Part shown: positions 45,369 to 58,078 of the stretch, one piece after another
Layout of the letters: each line of letters starts with the position of its first letter
Numbering within the stretch: position 1 is the stretch's first letter
Source: Hordeum vulgare subsp. vulgare
Taxonomy: Eukaryota > Streptophyta > Magnoliopsida > Poales > Poaceae
DNA length: 64,000 nt
Reading direction: 5' to 3'
Assembly: GCF_904849725.1 (NCBI RefSeq)
Contig: NC_058520.1
Span: forward strand, 401,463,993 to 401,527,992
Made by a program: the position numbers and the translations under genes
The notes under the pieces: generated by a model
The model's database searches: none
What the model was told of the DNA's origin: nothing
Seen by the model: the letters and a program-made list of their open reading frames with translations, nothing else

Positions 45369-46968
45369 AGAACTCGCTTGTCCCCAAGCGAAAGCCTAGC
45401 TCAATAAATATGTCCACATGTTTAGGGAGAGAGGTGTCGACAAAACAAGATACGAACATGCATGCATCATGATCAAGATCAGAACAGCAATACCAATATA
45501 TAATCTCTCATGCTAAAGTGATAATTCCTTCACAAAGTAAAGCATGGATCAAGAACCTTACCGAGAAGTAACAACCGATAGCCTTTAGTCATTGAAGCAA
45601 TTGCAATTTATCACAACATCAGAAATAGTCAAATAAGAGCTTGTAAAGCAAATCCACACACTCAATCATTCTTTCGTTCTCTACAATTGCTACAACTCAC
45701 GCGGTACTCATGAGATCAAAGTTTCAGTTGGACACAGAGAAACATAGGGGCTTACAGTTTTGCCTCCCAACTGCTTACCTCAAGGGTAATGTCAACAATA
45801 ATAGTTCATGAATGCCTACCTCCAAGTTGACATATGAATATAGATCTTTCCCAAGAATATGACGTTAGCCAAGATAAAGGCGAAATAAGGAATTGTTGAA
45901 GATCACCATGACTCTTTCAAGGGCAAAAAGTAAAGGTACAAGATAGGCCCTTCGCAGAGGGAAGCGGAGTTTGTCATGCGCTTTTGATGTTTTGATGCGT
46001 GTCCTCTTAGTGCGGAGGAACGTCACTTTATATTGCCTCCTGTGATAAAGAACTTTATTATGCAGTCTGTCGCTTTTATGTCTTCCTCATCACAGGTTTG
46101 TACAAAGCTTATTTTCCACACACTAATAGATCATACATATTAGAGAGAAATTTTTATTGCTTGCACCGATGACAACTTACTTGAGGGATCTTATTCAATC
46201 CATAGGTAGGTATGGTGGACTCTCATGGCAAAACTGGTTTGAAGGTTTATGGATGCACAAGTAGTATCTCTACTTGGTGCGGGAGGTTTTGGCTAATATG
46301 AGGTGCAAGCAATCGTCACATGCTAAGGGATCTCTAATCATATAACATTTTTTCAGAGCCAAGCAAACACAATTCATTATGTTGTATTCCTTGTCCAACA
46401 TCTACTTCTAGGCATGCAATAGTTTGGTGAGTGTTCACAAGCATAGATGGTGTCAGAGATGATATATTTATATGTGAACCTCTCCTTCTTTATCACTTCC
46501 TATTAATTGCAACCATTACCAAGGTCTACGTTTGCCTACCCTCAACAAGTTTCAATCCTCATTCTTTTTATATGTGAAGCCATCACTTCCCATAAGATCA
46601 TTACATGATCTTTCCTGCTTTTGTTCTATTCTCACTCTTTTGATAATGGCAAGAGGCAAAGCCCTTCAAATAAGACACTCTTCATTATATGGCTCATGAG
46701 CTTGAAGACATCAGGGGAGACACAAAGCAAAACTCAAGACTAAAACACTAAGACTTTTAAACTACTAGAGAAAGAGAAAACTGAAAAGGAAAACTAAAAC
46801 AAAGGTAAAGGCAAAAGATTTGATGGTGATACGATACCGGGGCAACTCCCCCAAGCTTGGAACAAGCCAAGGGGATTGCCCATACCAATGTTCAGTTGTC
46901 TTCCTTTGGTGGTGAAGGTGGAGGAGTTGTTGCAATCTTTGACTCCAAGAGGGCCATTAATCTTTGAT
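45369..46968 (-). other. Element 4 3' untranslated region
   Basis: About 1.6 kb without a gene. A second PPT-like CCAAGCTTGGGGGAGTTG occurs on the minus strand at 46846-46863, close to the end of the small ORF. Nothing else recognised. Confidence 0.6.
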
Positions 46969-47307
46969 TTATACCTTGGAGATCTGCATATGTTTTTCCA
47001 GCAAAACAACTTCACGAGTGAGACAAGTATTGCGAGCACGAGTTGTTTCACAAAACCTCAAGAGTTCAATCAAAGATGGAGACAGTAGGCGGAGGTAGGG
47101 TTGGAGGAAATCCACTTCTTCAACTTCTTCCTTGTTGAGGACAGATTGCACTTCGTCCCATGCCCGATCCTTCTACTTAGCTTTGCCCTTGGTTTCCTTA
47201 GGTAGCCTTTCCTTAGCGTCCATGACCTCCCGCCTTTTCAGATCAGCATGAACTTCTCCATAGATTTGACGGAGGTTGTTCTCCCCCACAGAATCCTGGG
47301 ACGACAT
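46969..47307 (-). pseudogene. Small extra ORF after pol in element 4, one nonsense codon
   Basis: From ATG 47305-47307 the frame runs 112 codons to TAA 46969-46971, broken only by TAG at codon 45 (47173-47175). The N-terminal part is charged (MSSQDSVGENNL, then a basic, helix-prone stretch). After the TAG it continues EVEEVDFLQPYLRLL and CLTREVVLLEKHMQI, a leucine-rich helix pattern. No signal peptide, membrane segment or envelope feature, and no family recognised. It sits where some Athila elements carry an env-like gene, ~290 bp after the pol stop, preceded by a TATA box and a U3-like region. Confidence 0.5.
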
Positions 47308-47392
47308 CTTGACCTCGATCTGCGGCAGAAAACAGGCTCGAAACGAAAAACAGAGGAAATCTGCGTGATGCAGGGGTCAGACCAAACGGGAG

Positions 47393-47595
47393 TATATATA
47401 ATGATTTTTTTCAGACCAGAAGGAGTACCCCGCACAAAAACAGAGTCCGGGAGGCGCACGAGGTGGCCACAAGCCCTCACGGCGCGGCCAGGGGGTGGGC
47501 CCGCGTCGTGCAGGCTTGTCGCCTCCTCGCGCACTTTTCGGACTACTTCCAATTTTTGTATTTTTTTTCAAATATTCCAAAACGGAGAAAATTTC
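47393..47595 (-). promoter_or_regulatory. Internal promoter-like region, similar to the element 4 U3
   Basis: The minus strand shows a GC-rich block with gcctgcacgacgcgggccca and ggccgcgccgtgagggcttg (47460-47525), then a TATA at 47393-47402, ~86-95 bp before the small ORF's ATG. The 5' LTR has a related block near 61625-61740 (gtgcaggcttgtggccacctgcacgcgc; cacaagccctcatggcgcgg). This suggests duplication of the LTR promoter into the internal domain. Confidence 0.5.
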
Positions 47596-48303
47596 CTACT
47601 GGAAAAGTTTTGGACTATGTTTTCTTACCGAATCACATACCTCTTCATTTTCGGAGTCTGCAACAGGCTGATAAATATCCCTTAGGTATTCTTCCGGAGT
47701 TATGGTATTGATAATATTGCTTTCAACATTTATGGGAGTACCTGAGATACAATGCATGATTCTCTGCCCATTTACAACTCTCGGACAATTACCTTCCGTG
47801 TTGTTGATCTTGATAGCACCGGAACGATATACTTCCTCAATAACATAGGGACCTTCCCATTTAGAGAGAAGCTTGCCTGCAAAAAACCTTAAACGAGAGT
47901 TATATAGCAAGACATAATCACCTACATTGAACTCACGCTTTTGTATCCTCTTATCATGCCACCTCTTAACCTTCTCTTTGAACAGCTTGGCATTTTCATA
48001 TGCTTGAGTTCTCCACTCATCAAGCGAGCTAATATCAAATAACCTCTTCTCATCGGCAAGTTTGAAATCAAAGTTGAGCTCTTTGATTGCCCAATAAGCT
48101 TTATGCTCTAGCTCAAGAGGTAAATGACATGCTTTACCGTACACCATTTTGTACAGAGACATGCCCATGGGATTCTTATAGGCAGTTCTATAAGCCCATA
48201 GTGCATAGTCGAGCTTCTTAGACCAATTCTTTCTAGACCTGTTGACAGTCTTTTGCAGAATCACTTTAATCTCTCTATTACTTAGCTCTACTTGACCACT
48301 GGA
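47596..48303 (-). pseudogene. Element 4 integrase C-terminal part
   Basis: Continues the integrase frame after the nonsense codon at 48304-48306 and ends at TAA 47596-47598. It holds LDYALWAYRTAYKNPMGMS, VYGKACHLPLELEHKAYWAI and the GPY-like FAGKLLSKWEGPYVIEEVYR. No chromodomain, as expected for the Athila lineage. Confidence 0.85.
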
Positions 48304-49590
48304 CTAAGGGTGGTAGGGAGACGCAATTCTATGGTTGACATCATATTTAGCGAGTGTTTTACGGAAAGCACCATGAATGAAATGTGAACCACTGTCGGTC
48401 ATTAGATATCTAGGGACTCCAAATCTAGGGAAGATAACTTCTTTCGGCATCTTGATAGAGGTGTTGTGATCAGCACTACTAGTGGGGATAGCTTCTACCC
48501 ACTTAGTGACATAATCAACAACAACTAGGATATGCGTATACCCATTGGATTTTGGAAAAGGTCCCATATAATCAAAGCCCCAGACATCAAATGGTTCAAT
48601 GACAAGTGAATAGTTCATAGGCATTTCCTGGCGTTTGCTAATATTACCTATTCTTTGACATTCGTCACAAGACAAGACGAACTTACGGGCATCCTTGAAG
48701 AGAGTGGGCCAATAGAAACCTGATTGCAATACCTTGTGTGTAGTTCTATCTCCCGCATGGTGTCCTCCGTAGGCCTCGGAGTGACACTTCTGTAGGATAT
48801 GTCCCTGTTCATGTTCAGGTACACAACGTCTAATAACACCATCTACTCCTTCCTTATAAAGGTGAGGATCATCCCAGAAGTAATGTCTCAAGTCAAAGAA
48901 GAATTTATTCTTTGTCTGGTACGTGAAACTGGGTGGTATGTATTTGGCAACGATATAGTTTGCATAATTAACATACCACGGTGCACTACGTGAAGCATTG
49001 GTGACATTCAATTGCTCATCGGGAAAGCTATCATCAATAGGTTGTGGGTCATCAAGAACGTTCTCCAACCTAGACATGTTATCTGCTACTGGGTTATCAG
49101 CACCCATTCTATAGACAACGTGCAAATCAAATTCTTGTAGCAAGAGAACCCATCTGATAAGTCTAGGTTTAGCGTCTTTCTTCTCCATGAGGTACTTAAT
49201 AGCAGCATGATCAGTGTGAATAGTGACTTTGGAATCAACTATGTAAGACCTGAACTTCTCACATGCAAACACGACTGCTAAAAACTCCTTCTTCGTAGTA
49301 ATATAGTTTCTTTGGGCACTGTCTAGAGTTTTACTAGCGTAGTGAATAACATTCAACTTCTTATGAACTCTTTGCCCTAGAACAGCACCAACAGCATAAT
49401 CACTAGCATCACACATGATCTCAAATGGCAAGTTCCAATCAGGTGGTTGAACAATAGGTGCGGTTATCAAAGCCCTCTTAAGTATTTCGAAGGCTTCCTC
49501 ACAATCATCGTCAAACACAAAAGGAATATCCTTTTGTAAGAGATTGGTAAGAGGCCTAGAAATCTTAGAGAAGTCTTTGATGAACCTCTA
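48304..49590 (-). pseudogene. Element 4 RNase H and integrase core
   Basis: The frame shown in 48304-49518 starts with the RNase H domain: [15 protein letters not shown] in [21 protein letters not shown] and the [13 protein letters not shown] end. The integrase zinc finger ([22 protein letters not shown]) and the first two catalytic Asp ([20 protein letters not shown]) follow. A one-base loss near 49588 separates it from RT. A TAG at 48304-48306 replaces the Gln of the PYHPQSSGQ-type motif, just before the third catalytic residue. CAG to TAG by C-to-T change is the likely cause. Confidence 0.87.
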
Positions 49591-50650
49591 TAGAAACCAG
49601 CATGACCAAGGAAACTTCTTATCCCTTTGATATCTGTGGGGTATGGCATTTTCTCGATTGCATCAACCTTAGCCTTATCGACTTCAATACCTCTTTCAGA
49701 AATTTTATGTCCTAAGACGATGCCTTCATTAACCATAAAGTGGCACTTCTCCCAATTCAAGACAAGATTGGTGTCATTACATCTCTGTAAGACTCGATCA
49801 AGGTTTCTGAGGCAATCATCAAAGGAAGACCCGTAAACGGAGAAGTCATCCATGAAAACCACAACAATCTTTTCACAAAAGTCAGAGAATATAGCCATCA
49901 TACATCTTTGAAAGGTGGCAGGTGCATTACACAAGCCAAAAGGCATACGTCTATAAGCAAAGGTACTGAAAGGGCAGGTGAAAGTGGTTTTCTCCTGACC
50001 AGATTGTGCAACTGGTATTTGGGAGAAACCAGAATAACCGTCTAGAAAGCAGAAGTGTCTGTGTTTGGACAGCCTTTCTAGCATTCGGTCGATAAAAGGA
50101 AAAGGGTAATGATCTTTTCTAGTGGCTTTATTCAATTTCCTAAAATCGATCACCATCCTATATCCAGTAATAATCCTCTGTGGGATCAATTCATCCTTAT
50201 CGTTAAGGACAACGGTAATACCTCCCTTCTTGGGGACGCAATGCACCGGACTCACCCAACCACTACGAGCAACAGGATATATAATAACCGCTTCTAGGAG
50301 CTTTAGTATTTCTTTTCTCACTACTTCTTTCATCTTAGGATTTAATCTCCTTTGATGATCAGCAACTGGTTTGAAATCAGGATCAGTTTTAATCTTGTGC
50401 TGGCATAGGGTAGGACTAATGCCCTTAAGATCATCAAGAGTATATCCAATAGCAGCACGGTGCTTCCTGAGAGTTTTTAGAACCTTGTTTTCTTCATGCT
50501 CTGAGAGGATAGCACTAATAATAACAGGATATATCTCCTTTTCATCAAGATAGGCATACTTAAGAGTATCAGGCAAATGTTTAAGCTCGAACACAGGATC
50601 GCCCTTTGGTGGGGGTGGATCCCCAAGCAGTTCAACAGGCAAGTTATTCT
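49590..50650 (-). pseudogene. Element 4 reverse transcriptase
   Basis: Open frame 49467-50642. RT motifs: GWVSPVHCVPKKGG, YRMVIDFRKLNKATRKDHYP, FLDGYSGFSQIPVA (D201), MPFGLCNAPATFQRCMM and the catalytic FMDDFSVYG (263-266). Then NLVLNWEKCHFM and [11 protein letters not shown], where a one-base deletion shifts the frame. The catalytic core itself is intact. Confidence 0.88.
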
Positions 50651-51600
50651 TAAGGTAGGATATTGTCCTGAGACAACTCTATCTATCTCATCGCTTTCAT
50701 CCATATGCATATCATTTTCATCCTCAAGCAAGTATTGCTCTAAGGGATCAGTAGGAGGCACGGCAATAGAGGCTAAGGCAATAGTTTCATCCCTACTAGG
50801 CAACTCCTTTTCATGAGGTTGTCTACCAAAATTAGAGAAATTGAACTCATGTGACACACCTTCAAAGCCAACAGTGACAGTTTGCTTCTCACAATTAATA
50901 TGAGCATTGACAATATTGAGAAAGGGTCTACCAAAAATGATGGGACAAAATCTATCTTGTGCGGTAGCAAGAACAAGGAAATCAGCAGGATACTTCGTTT
51001 TACCACACAAGACTTCAACATCCTAACAATTCCCACATGGCAGATAGTATCTCTATTGGCAAGCTGAATAGTGACATCAATAGGCTCTATCTCAACAGGT
51101 GCAATCTCATCTTTGATTTTATCATATAAGGATTGAGGTATTGCACTAACACTAGCACCCACGTCACATAAACCATGATAACAATGATCTCCTATCTTAA
51201 CAGAAACCACAGACATGCGAGCAAGAGGCCTATGTTTGTCTCTAACGTGAGGTTCAGCAATTCTAGCAGCATCTTCACAGAAGTGAATATTATGTCCCTC
51301 AACATCGTCGGACAGAAGATCTTTGATAATAGAAATGCTAGGTTCAACTCTTATTTGCTCAAGGGGTGTAGGTGTTCTAATATAGCCTCTACGTATAATA
51401 GTTGAAGCTTTAGAATGATCCTTTATCCTAATAGGGAAAGGTGGTTTCTCAATGTAAGCACTGGGAACAATAGGATCATTATAGGCAATTACTTTATCTT
51501 CAACTAGATTGGGTTTAACTACATTGACTTCTAAAGGAGGATGATATTTAGACCACTTCTCTTTGGGGAGATCAATATGAGCAGCAAAGGATTCACACAT
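50650..51600 (-). pseudogene. Element 4 protease region
   Basis: Two frames (50773-51600 and 50477-51010) joined by a one-base deletion near 51024. The first contains the retropepsin active site CDVGASVSAIPQSLYD. The second contains the FGRPFLNIVNAHI segment that closes the domain. A further frameshift near 50650-50665 leads into the RT frame. Confidence 0.82.
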
Positions 51601-52348
51601 GAAGCTACTATCTCAGAGTCAAGTCCATACTTAGCGCTAAAATCACTAAAGGTATTTGTCTCAACAAAGGATTTAACGCAATCAAACGTGAAATTCATAC
51701 CTGACTCCTTACCTTCTTCAAGCTCCCAATCTTCAGAGTTGCGTTTAATTCTATCCAACAAATTCCATTTGAAGTCAATATCTCTCTTCATAAAAGAACC
51801 GGTACAAGAAGTGTCAAGCATGGTGTGATCATCATGAGAAAGCCGAGCATAGAAGTTCTGAATGATAATTTCTCTCGAGAGCTCGTGATTGGGGCATGAA
51901 TATAGCATTGATTTAAGCCTCCCCCAAGCTTGAGCGATGCTTTCTCTGTCACGAGGCCAAAAATTGTAAATATAATTCCGATCACGATGTACTAAATGCA
52001 TAGGATAAAACTTTTGATGAAATTCCAATTTCAACCGATTGTAGTCCCATGAACCAGTGTCATCACATAGCCTATACCATCTAAACACCTTATCCTTCAA
52101 AGATAAAGGAAAGACCTTCTTCTTGACATCATCCTCGGGAAAACCTGCAAGATTAAATAAACCACAAACTTCATCTACATAGATTAGATGCAAGTCTGGG
52201 TGTGATGTTCCATCTCCTGTAAAAGGATTAGCTAGCACTTTCTCAAGCATACTCGAAGGAAATTCAAAGCAAATATTTTCAGTAGGTGCAGCAGGTTGAG
52301 GAGCAACTATTTGTGCTTCCGTTCGAGGTGAAGATACCCCGAACAAGT
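51597..52348 (-). pseudogene. Element 4 gag, main part
   Basis: Gag continues in the frame begun at 60365. It shows the Athila-type capsid domain: NPFTGDGTSHPDLHLIYV, VFPLSLKDKVFRWYRL, FHQKFYPMHLVHRDRN and RLKSMLYSCPNHELSREI. A two-base (TG) insertion near 51597-51601 shifts it out of the protease frame. The first seven codons lie on the far side of copia element 5. Confidence 0.85.
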
Positions 52349-54107
52349 TGTTGGAAATATGCCCTAGAGGCAATAATAAAATGGTTATTATCATATTTCC
52401 TTGTTCATGATAATCGTCTATTGTTCATGCTATAATTGTATTAACAGGAAATAGTAATACATGTGTGAATAAATAGATCACAATGTGTCCCTAGCAAGCC
52501 TCTAGTTAACTAGCTCGTTAGTCAATAGATGATCATGGTTTCCTGATCATGGGCATTAGATGTCATTGATGACGGGATCACATCATTGGGAGAATGATGT
52601 GATGGACAAGACCCAATCCTAAGCATAGCACTAGATCGTATTGTTCGTATGCTGAAGCTTTTCTAATGTCAAGTGTCTTTTCCTTCGACCGTGAGATTGT
52701 GCAACTCCCGGATACCGTAGGAGTGCTTTGGGTGTATCAAACGTCTCAACGTAACTGGGTGACTATAAAGGTGCACTACGGGTATCTCTGAAAGTGTCTG
52801 TTGAGTTGGTACGAATCGAGATCGGGATTTGTCACTCCGTGTGATGGAGAGGTATCTCTGGGCCCACTCGGTAGAACATCATCATAATCTCAATGTGACT
52901 AAGGAGTTAGTCACACGATGACGTGCTACGGAACGAGTAAAGAGACTTACCGGTAACGAGATTGAACAAGGTATAGGTATACCAACGATCGAATCTCGAG
53001 CAAGTTGTATACCGACAGACAAAGGGAATCGTATACGGGATTAATTGAATCCTTCACATCCTGGTTCATCCGATGAGATCATCGTGGAGCAAGTGGGAGC
53101 CACCATGGGTATCCAGACCCCGCTGATGGTTATTGGTCGGAGAGGCGTCTCGGTCATGTTTGCGTGTCTCCCGAACCCGTAGGGTCTACACACTTAAGGT
53201 TCGATGACGCTAGGGTTATAGGGAATTGTTATACGAGGTTACCGAAAGTTGTTCGGAGTCCCGGATGAAATCCCGGACGTCACGAGGAGCTCCGGAATGG
53301 TTCGGAGGTAAGGATTGATATATAGGACGGATGGTTTTGGACACCATAAGTGTTTCGGGCGTCACCGGTAACGTACCGGGACCACCGGGACCACCGGAGG
53401 TGGCCCCGGGGGTCCACCGAAGGGGGGCAACGACCCCAAAAGGCTAGATGGGCCTAGTGTGCGAGGGAACCAGCCCCTAGGTGGGCTGGTGCGCCTCCCA
53501 CACCCAGCCCAATGCGCAAGTGGTGGGGAGAGGGGGCAACCCTAGGCGCAGGTGGGCCTTAGGCCCACCAGGTGGTGCGCCACCCCCTCCCACCCTACCC
53601 GCCGCCCCCCTTTCCCATCTGGTGGCTGCCGCACCACCTAGGGGGGAACCCTAGGGGTGGCGCACCCCCTCCCCCTCCTCCTATAAATAGAGAGGGGTTT
53701 TGGCCCTTGGGAGACATACTTCTCCCTCTCCCTCGGCGCAGCCCTCCCTTCTTCCTCCTCCTCTCTGCCGGTGCTTGGCGAAGCCCTGCCGGGAGACCCC
53801 TTCTCTCCATCGACACCATGCCGTCGTGCTGCTGGAGTTATTCCCCAACCTCTCCATCCTCCTTGCTGGATCAAGGTGCGGGAGACGTCACCGGGCTGCA
53901 CGTGTGTTGAACGCAGAGGTGCCGTAGTTCGGCACTAGATCAGAATCGCTGCGAGTACGACTCCATCAACCGCGTTCTAGCAACGCTTCCGCTTAGCGAT
54001 CTTCAAAGGTATGAAGATGCTCTTACCCCTCTCTCGTTGCTGGTCTCTCCATAGGAAGATCTGAATATGCGTAGGAAAATTTTGAATTTAAGCTACGTTA
54101 CCCAACA
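52349..54107 (+). repeat. Element 5 5' LTR
   Basis: TGTTGGAAATATGCCC to TACCCAACA. TATA box ctataaatag (53681-53690) after a GC-rich segment with several spurious frames on both strands. Confidence 0.95.
53682..53689 (+). promoter_or_regulatory. TATA box of element 5 5' LTR
   Basis: tataaata followed by gagaggggttttggcc. The same in the 3' LTR at 59912-59919. BARE-family LTRs have their promoter in this position. Confidence 0.7.
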
Positions 54108-54108
54108 G

Positions 54109-54120
54109 TGGCATCCGAGC
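54109..54120 (+). other. Primer-binding site of element 5
   Basis: TGGCATCCGAGC, two mismatches from the initiator-Met complement TGGTATCAGAGC, one base after the LTR. Confidence 0.82.
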
Positions 54121-55379
54121 CAGGTTTTCTATGCGTAGATTCTATGCACGAGTAGAACACAAAAGTTGTGGGCGATGATTTGTCAATTTGCTTTCCGCTA
54201 CTAGTCTTATTCTTTTACGGCGGTATTGTGGGATGAAGCGGCCCGGACCGACTTTACACGTACGCTTGCGTGAGACTGGTTCCACCGACAGACATGCACA
54301 CCGTGCATAAAGGTGGCTAGCGGGTGTCTGTCTCTCCTACTCTAGTCGGATTGGATTTGATGAAAAGGGTCCTTATGAAGGGTAAATAGCTTTGGCATAT
54401 CATATTGTGGCTGTCACGTAGGTAAGAAGGCGTTCTTCCTAGAAACCCAAATCAGCCACGTAAAACTTGCAACAACAATTAGAGGACGTCTAACTTGTTT
54501 TTGCAGGGTTTGACATGTGATGTGATATGGCCAAAGTTGTGATGTTGCATGTATGATGTATGAGACGATCATGTTAATGTAATAGGTTTCACGACTTGCA
54601 TGTCGATGAGTATGACAACCGGCAGGAGCCATAGGAGTTGTCTTAATTTATTGTATGAGATGCAACGCCATGTGCTTACTACTTTTACTTCATTGCTAAC
54701 GGTTAGCTATAGTAGTAGTGATAGTAGTAGTTGGCGTGACGACTTCATGGAGACACGATGATGGAGATCATGATGATGGAGATCATGGTGTCACGCCGGT
54801 GACAATGATGATCATGCGATGCCTGAAGATGGAGATCGAAAGGGCAAAGATGATAATGGCCGTATCATGTCACTATATGATTGCATTGTGATGTTTATCA
54901 TGTTTTTCATCTTATTGCTTAGAACGATGGTAGCATAATAAGATGATCCCTCTTAAAATTTCGAGAACGTATTCCCCTAAGTGTGCACCGTTGCGAAGGA
55001 TTGTTGCCTCGAAGCACCACGTGATGATCGGGTGTGATAGATTCTAACGTTCGCATACAACGGGTGTAAGCCAGATTTACACACGCGAAACACCTAGGTT
55101 GACTCAACGAGCTTAGCATGTACAGACATGACCTCGAATACAAGAGACCGAAAGGTCGAACATGAGTCGTATGGTTGAATACGATCAGCATGAAGTTTCT
55201 CACCATGGTGACTAGTCCGTCTCACGTGATGATCGGACACGGGTTAGTCAACATGGATCATGTATCACTTATATGAGTAGAGGGATGTCGATTTAAGTGG
55301 GAGTTCATACTTAATATGATTAAATGAACTTAATTTTCATGAACTTAGTCTAAAAGGTTTGTCTTTATAAATATTGTAG
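54121..55379 (+). other. Element 5 untranslated leader
   Basis: 1.26 kb without a gene. Contains a short gatggagatcatgat repeat at 54757-54790. BARE-family leaders are of similar length and hold packaging signals; none can be shown here. Confidence 0.7.
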
Positions 55380-58078
55380 ATGGCCAACGTCAACCTCAAT
55401 TTCAACGCATTCCTAGAGAAAAACAAGCTGAAAGATGATGGTAGCAACTATGCGGACTGGGTTCGCAACTTGAAGCTCATCCTTGAAGCAGCTAAAAAGG
55501 CTTATGTCCTTGATGCGCCGCTAGGTGACCCTCCTGCTCCCGCAGCAGCCCGGGACATTCTAAACGTCTGGCAAACGCGGAGTGATGACTACTCTCTGGT
55601 TAGGTGTGCCATGTTATACAGTTTAGAAACGGGGCTCCAAAGGCGTTTTGAGCAACACGGAGCATATGAGATGTTCCAAGAGCTGAAGCTAGTTTTTCAA
55701 GCTCATGCCCGTGTCGAGAGATATGAAGTATTCGACAAGTTCTTTAGCTGTAAGATGGAGGAGAACAATTCTGTCATTGAGCACATACTCAAAATGTCTG
55801 GGTTACACGGTCGTCTGACTTCACTTGGAGTCGAACTTCCGGATGATGCTATAATTGACAGAATCCTCCAGTCTCTCCCACCAAGCTACAAAGGCTTTGT
55901 GCTTAACTACAACATGCAATGGATGGAGAAGACCATTCCCGAGTTGTACTCGATGCTCAAGTCTGCAGAAGTAGAAATCAAGAAAGAGCATCAAGTGTTG
56001 ATGGTCAACAAGACCACTAGTTTCAAGAAGGGCAAGGGTAAGAAGAACTTCAAGAAATACGGCAAAGCTGTTGCCGCGCCCGGTAAGCCAGATGCCAGGA
56101 AGAAGAAAAAGAGTGGACCCAAGCCTGAGACTGAGTGCTTCTATTGCAAGGGAAAGGGTCACTGGAAGTGGAACTGCCCCAAATACTTAGCGGACAAGAA
56201 GGCCGGCAACGTTAAAGGTATATGTGATATACATGTTATTGATGTGTACCTTACCAGCGCTCGTAGTAGCTCCTGGGTATTTGATATCGGTGTTGTTGCT
56301 CATATTTGCAACTCAAAGCAGGAACTGCGGAATAAGCGGAGACTGGCCAAGGACGAGGTGATGATGCACGTCGGGAATGGTTCAAAGGTCAATGTGATCG
56401 CCGTCGGCATGCTACCTCTACATCTACCATCGGGATTAGTCTTAAACCTTAATAATTGTTATTTAGTACCAGCTTTAAGCATGAACATTGTATCAGGGTC
56501 TTGCTTAATGCGAGATGGCTACTCATTTAAGTCAGAGAATAATGGTTGTTCTATTTATATGAGTGATATGTTTTATGGTCATGCTCCGCTGGTGAATGGT
56601 TTATTCTTGATGAATCTCGATCGTGATGTTACACATATTCATAGTGTGAGTACAAAAAGATGTAAAGTTGATAATGATAGTCCCACATACTTGTGGCACT
56701 GCCGCCTTGGTCATATCGGCGTTAAGCGCATGAAGAAGCTCCATACTGATGGACTATTAGAGTCTCTTGACTTTGAATCATTTGACACATGTGAACCGTG
56801 CCTCATGGGCAAGATGACTAAGACTCCATTCTCAGGAATAATGGAGAGAGCAACTGACTTATTGGAAATAATACATATTGATGTGTGTGGTCCAATGAAC
56901 GTTGAAGCTCGCGGTGGCTATCGTTATGTTCTCACTCTCACCGATGATTTGAGTAGGTATGGGTATATCTACTTGATGAAGCACAAATCTGAGACATTTG
57001 AAAAGTTCAAGGAATTTCAGAGAAAGGTCAAGAATCAACGTGACAGAAAAATTAAGTGTCTAGGATCTGATCGTGGAGGAGAATATTTGAGTCACGAGTT
57101 TGGCACACACCTAAGGAAGTGTGGAATCGTTTCACAACTGACGCCGCCTGGCACACCGCAACGCAACGGAGTGTCTGAACGTCGTAATCGCACTTTATTA
57201 GATATGTTACGATCTATGATGTCTATTACCGACCTACCACTATCATTTTGGGGATACGCATTAGAAACTGCAGCATTCACTTTAAATAGGGCACCGTCTA
57301 AATCCGTTGAGACGACACCGTATGAACTATGGTTTGGCAAGAAACCTAAGTTGTCGTTTCTTAAAGTTTGGGGCTGTGATGCTTACGTGAAGAAACTTCA
57401 ACCAAAAAAGCTCAAACCCAAAGCGGAGAAATGCGTATTCATAGGATACCCTAAGGAAACTATTGGGTATACCTTCTATCTTAGATCCGAAGGTAAAACT
57501 TTTGTTGCCAAGAACGGATCCTTTCTAGACAAAGAGTTTCTCTCGAAAGAAGTAAGTGGGAGGAAGGTAGAACTTGATGAGGTAATTACACCCCCTCTCG
57601 AACAGGATAGTAGCGCAGCGCGGGAAGTTGTTCCTGTGGCGCCTACACCAACTAAAGAGGAAGTTAATGATGATGATCATGAAGCTTCGGATCAAGTTAC
57701 TACTGAACCGCGAAGGTCCACAAGGACACGCTCCGCACCAGAGTGGTACGACAACCCTGTGATGGAAACCATGTTGTTAGACAACGGTGAGCCTTCGAAC
57801 TATGAAGAAGCGATGGCGGGCCCGGATTCCAACAAATGGCTTGAAGCTATGAAATCCGAGATAGGATCCATGTATGAGAACAAAGTATGGACTTTGGTGG
57901 ACTTGCCCGATGACCGGCGAGCCATAGAAAATAAATGGATCTTCAAGAAGAAGACTGATGCAAACGGTAATGTAACCATTTATAAAGCTCGACTTGTCGC
58001 AAAGGGTTTTCGACAAATTCAAGGAGTTGGCTACGAAGAGACTTTCTCTCCCATAGCGAAGCTAAAAGGACTAAGGAA
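55380..58078 (+). pseudogene. Element 5 gag-protease-integrase with truncated RT
   Basis: ATG 55380 opens a long frame (to 58118). Residues ~1-200: copia Gag (NYADWVRNLKLILEAAKK, LVFQAHARVERYEVFDKF, DRILQSLPPSYKGFV). CCHC knuckle 253-266 (CFYCKGKGHWKWNC). Protease site WVFDIGVVAHICNS (302-304), where DTG has become DIG. Integrase zinc site H440, H445, C471, C474, then D501 (HIDVCGPM), D564 (GSDRGGEYL) and E600 (RNGVSERRNRT). The RT begins at WLEAMKSEIGSMYENKVW and stops after YEETFSPIAKLK near 58065. The catalytic YVDD part and the rest of RT are deleted, and the frame then closes at 58118. The product could not reverse transcribe. Confidence 0.92.

Noticed and set aside
49467..52394. An endogenous pararetrovirus or other virus insertion
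   Set aside because: Domain order, tRNA-Asp PBS, paired LTRs and TSDs all identify an Athila-type LTR retrotransposon.
53572..53927. Open frames on both strands, repeated at 59708-60169
   Set aside because: GC-rich U3 and leader of the element 5 LTR; duplicated with the LTR.
54750..54800. gatggagatcatgat repeat as a minisatellite
   Set aside because: Only about two imperfect copies in the element 5 leader; too short to call an array.
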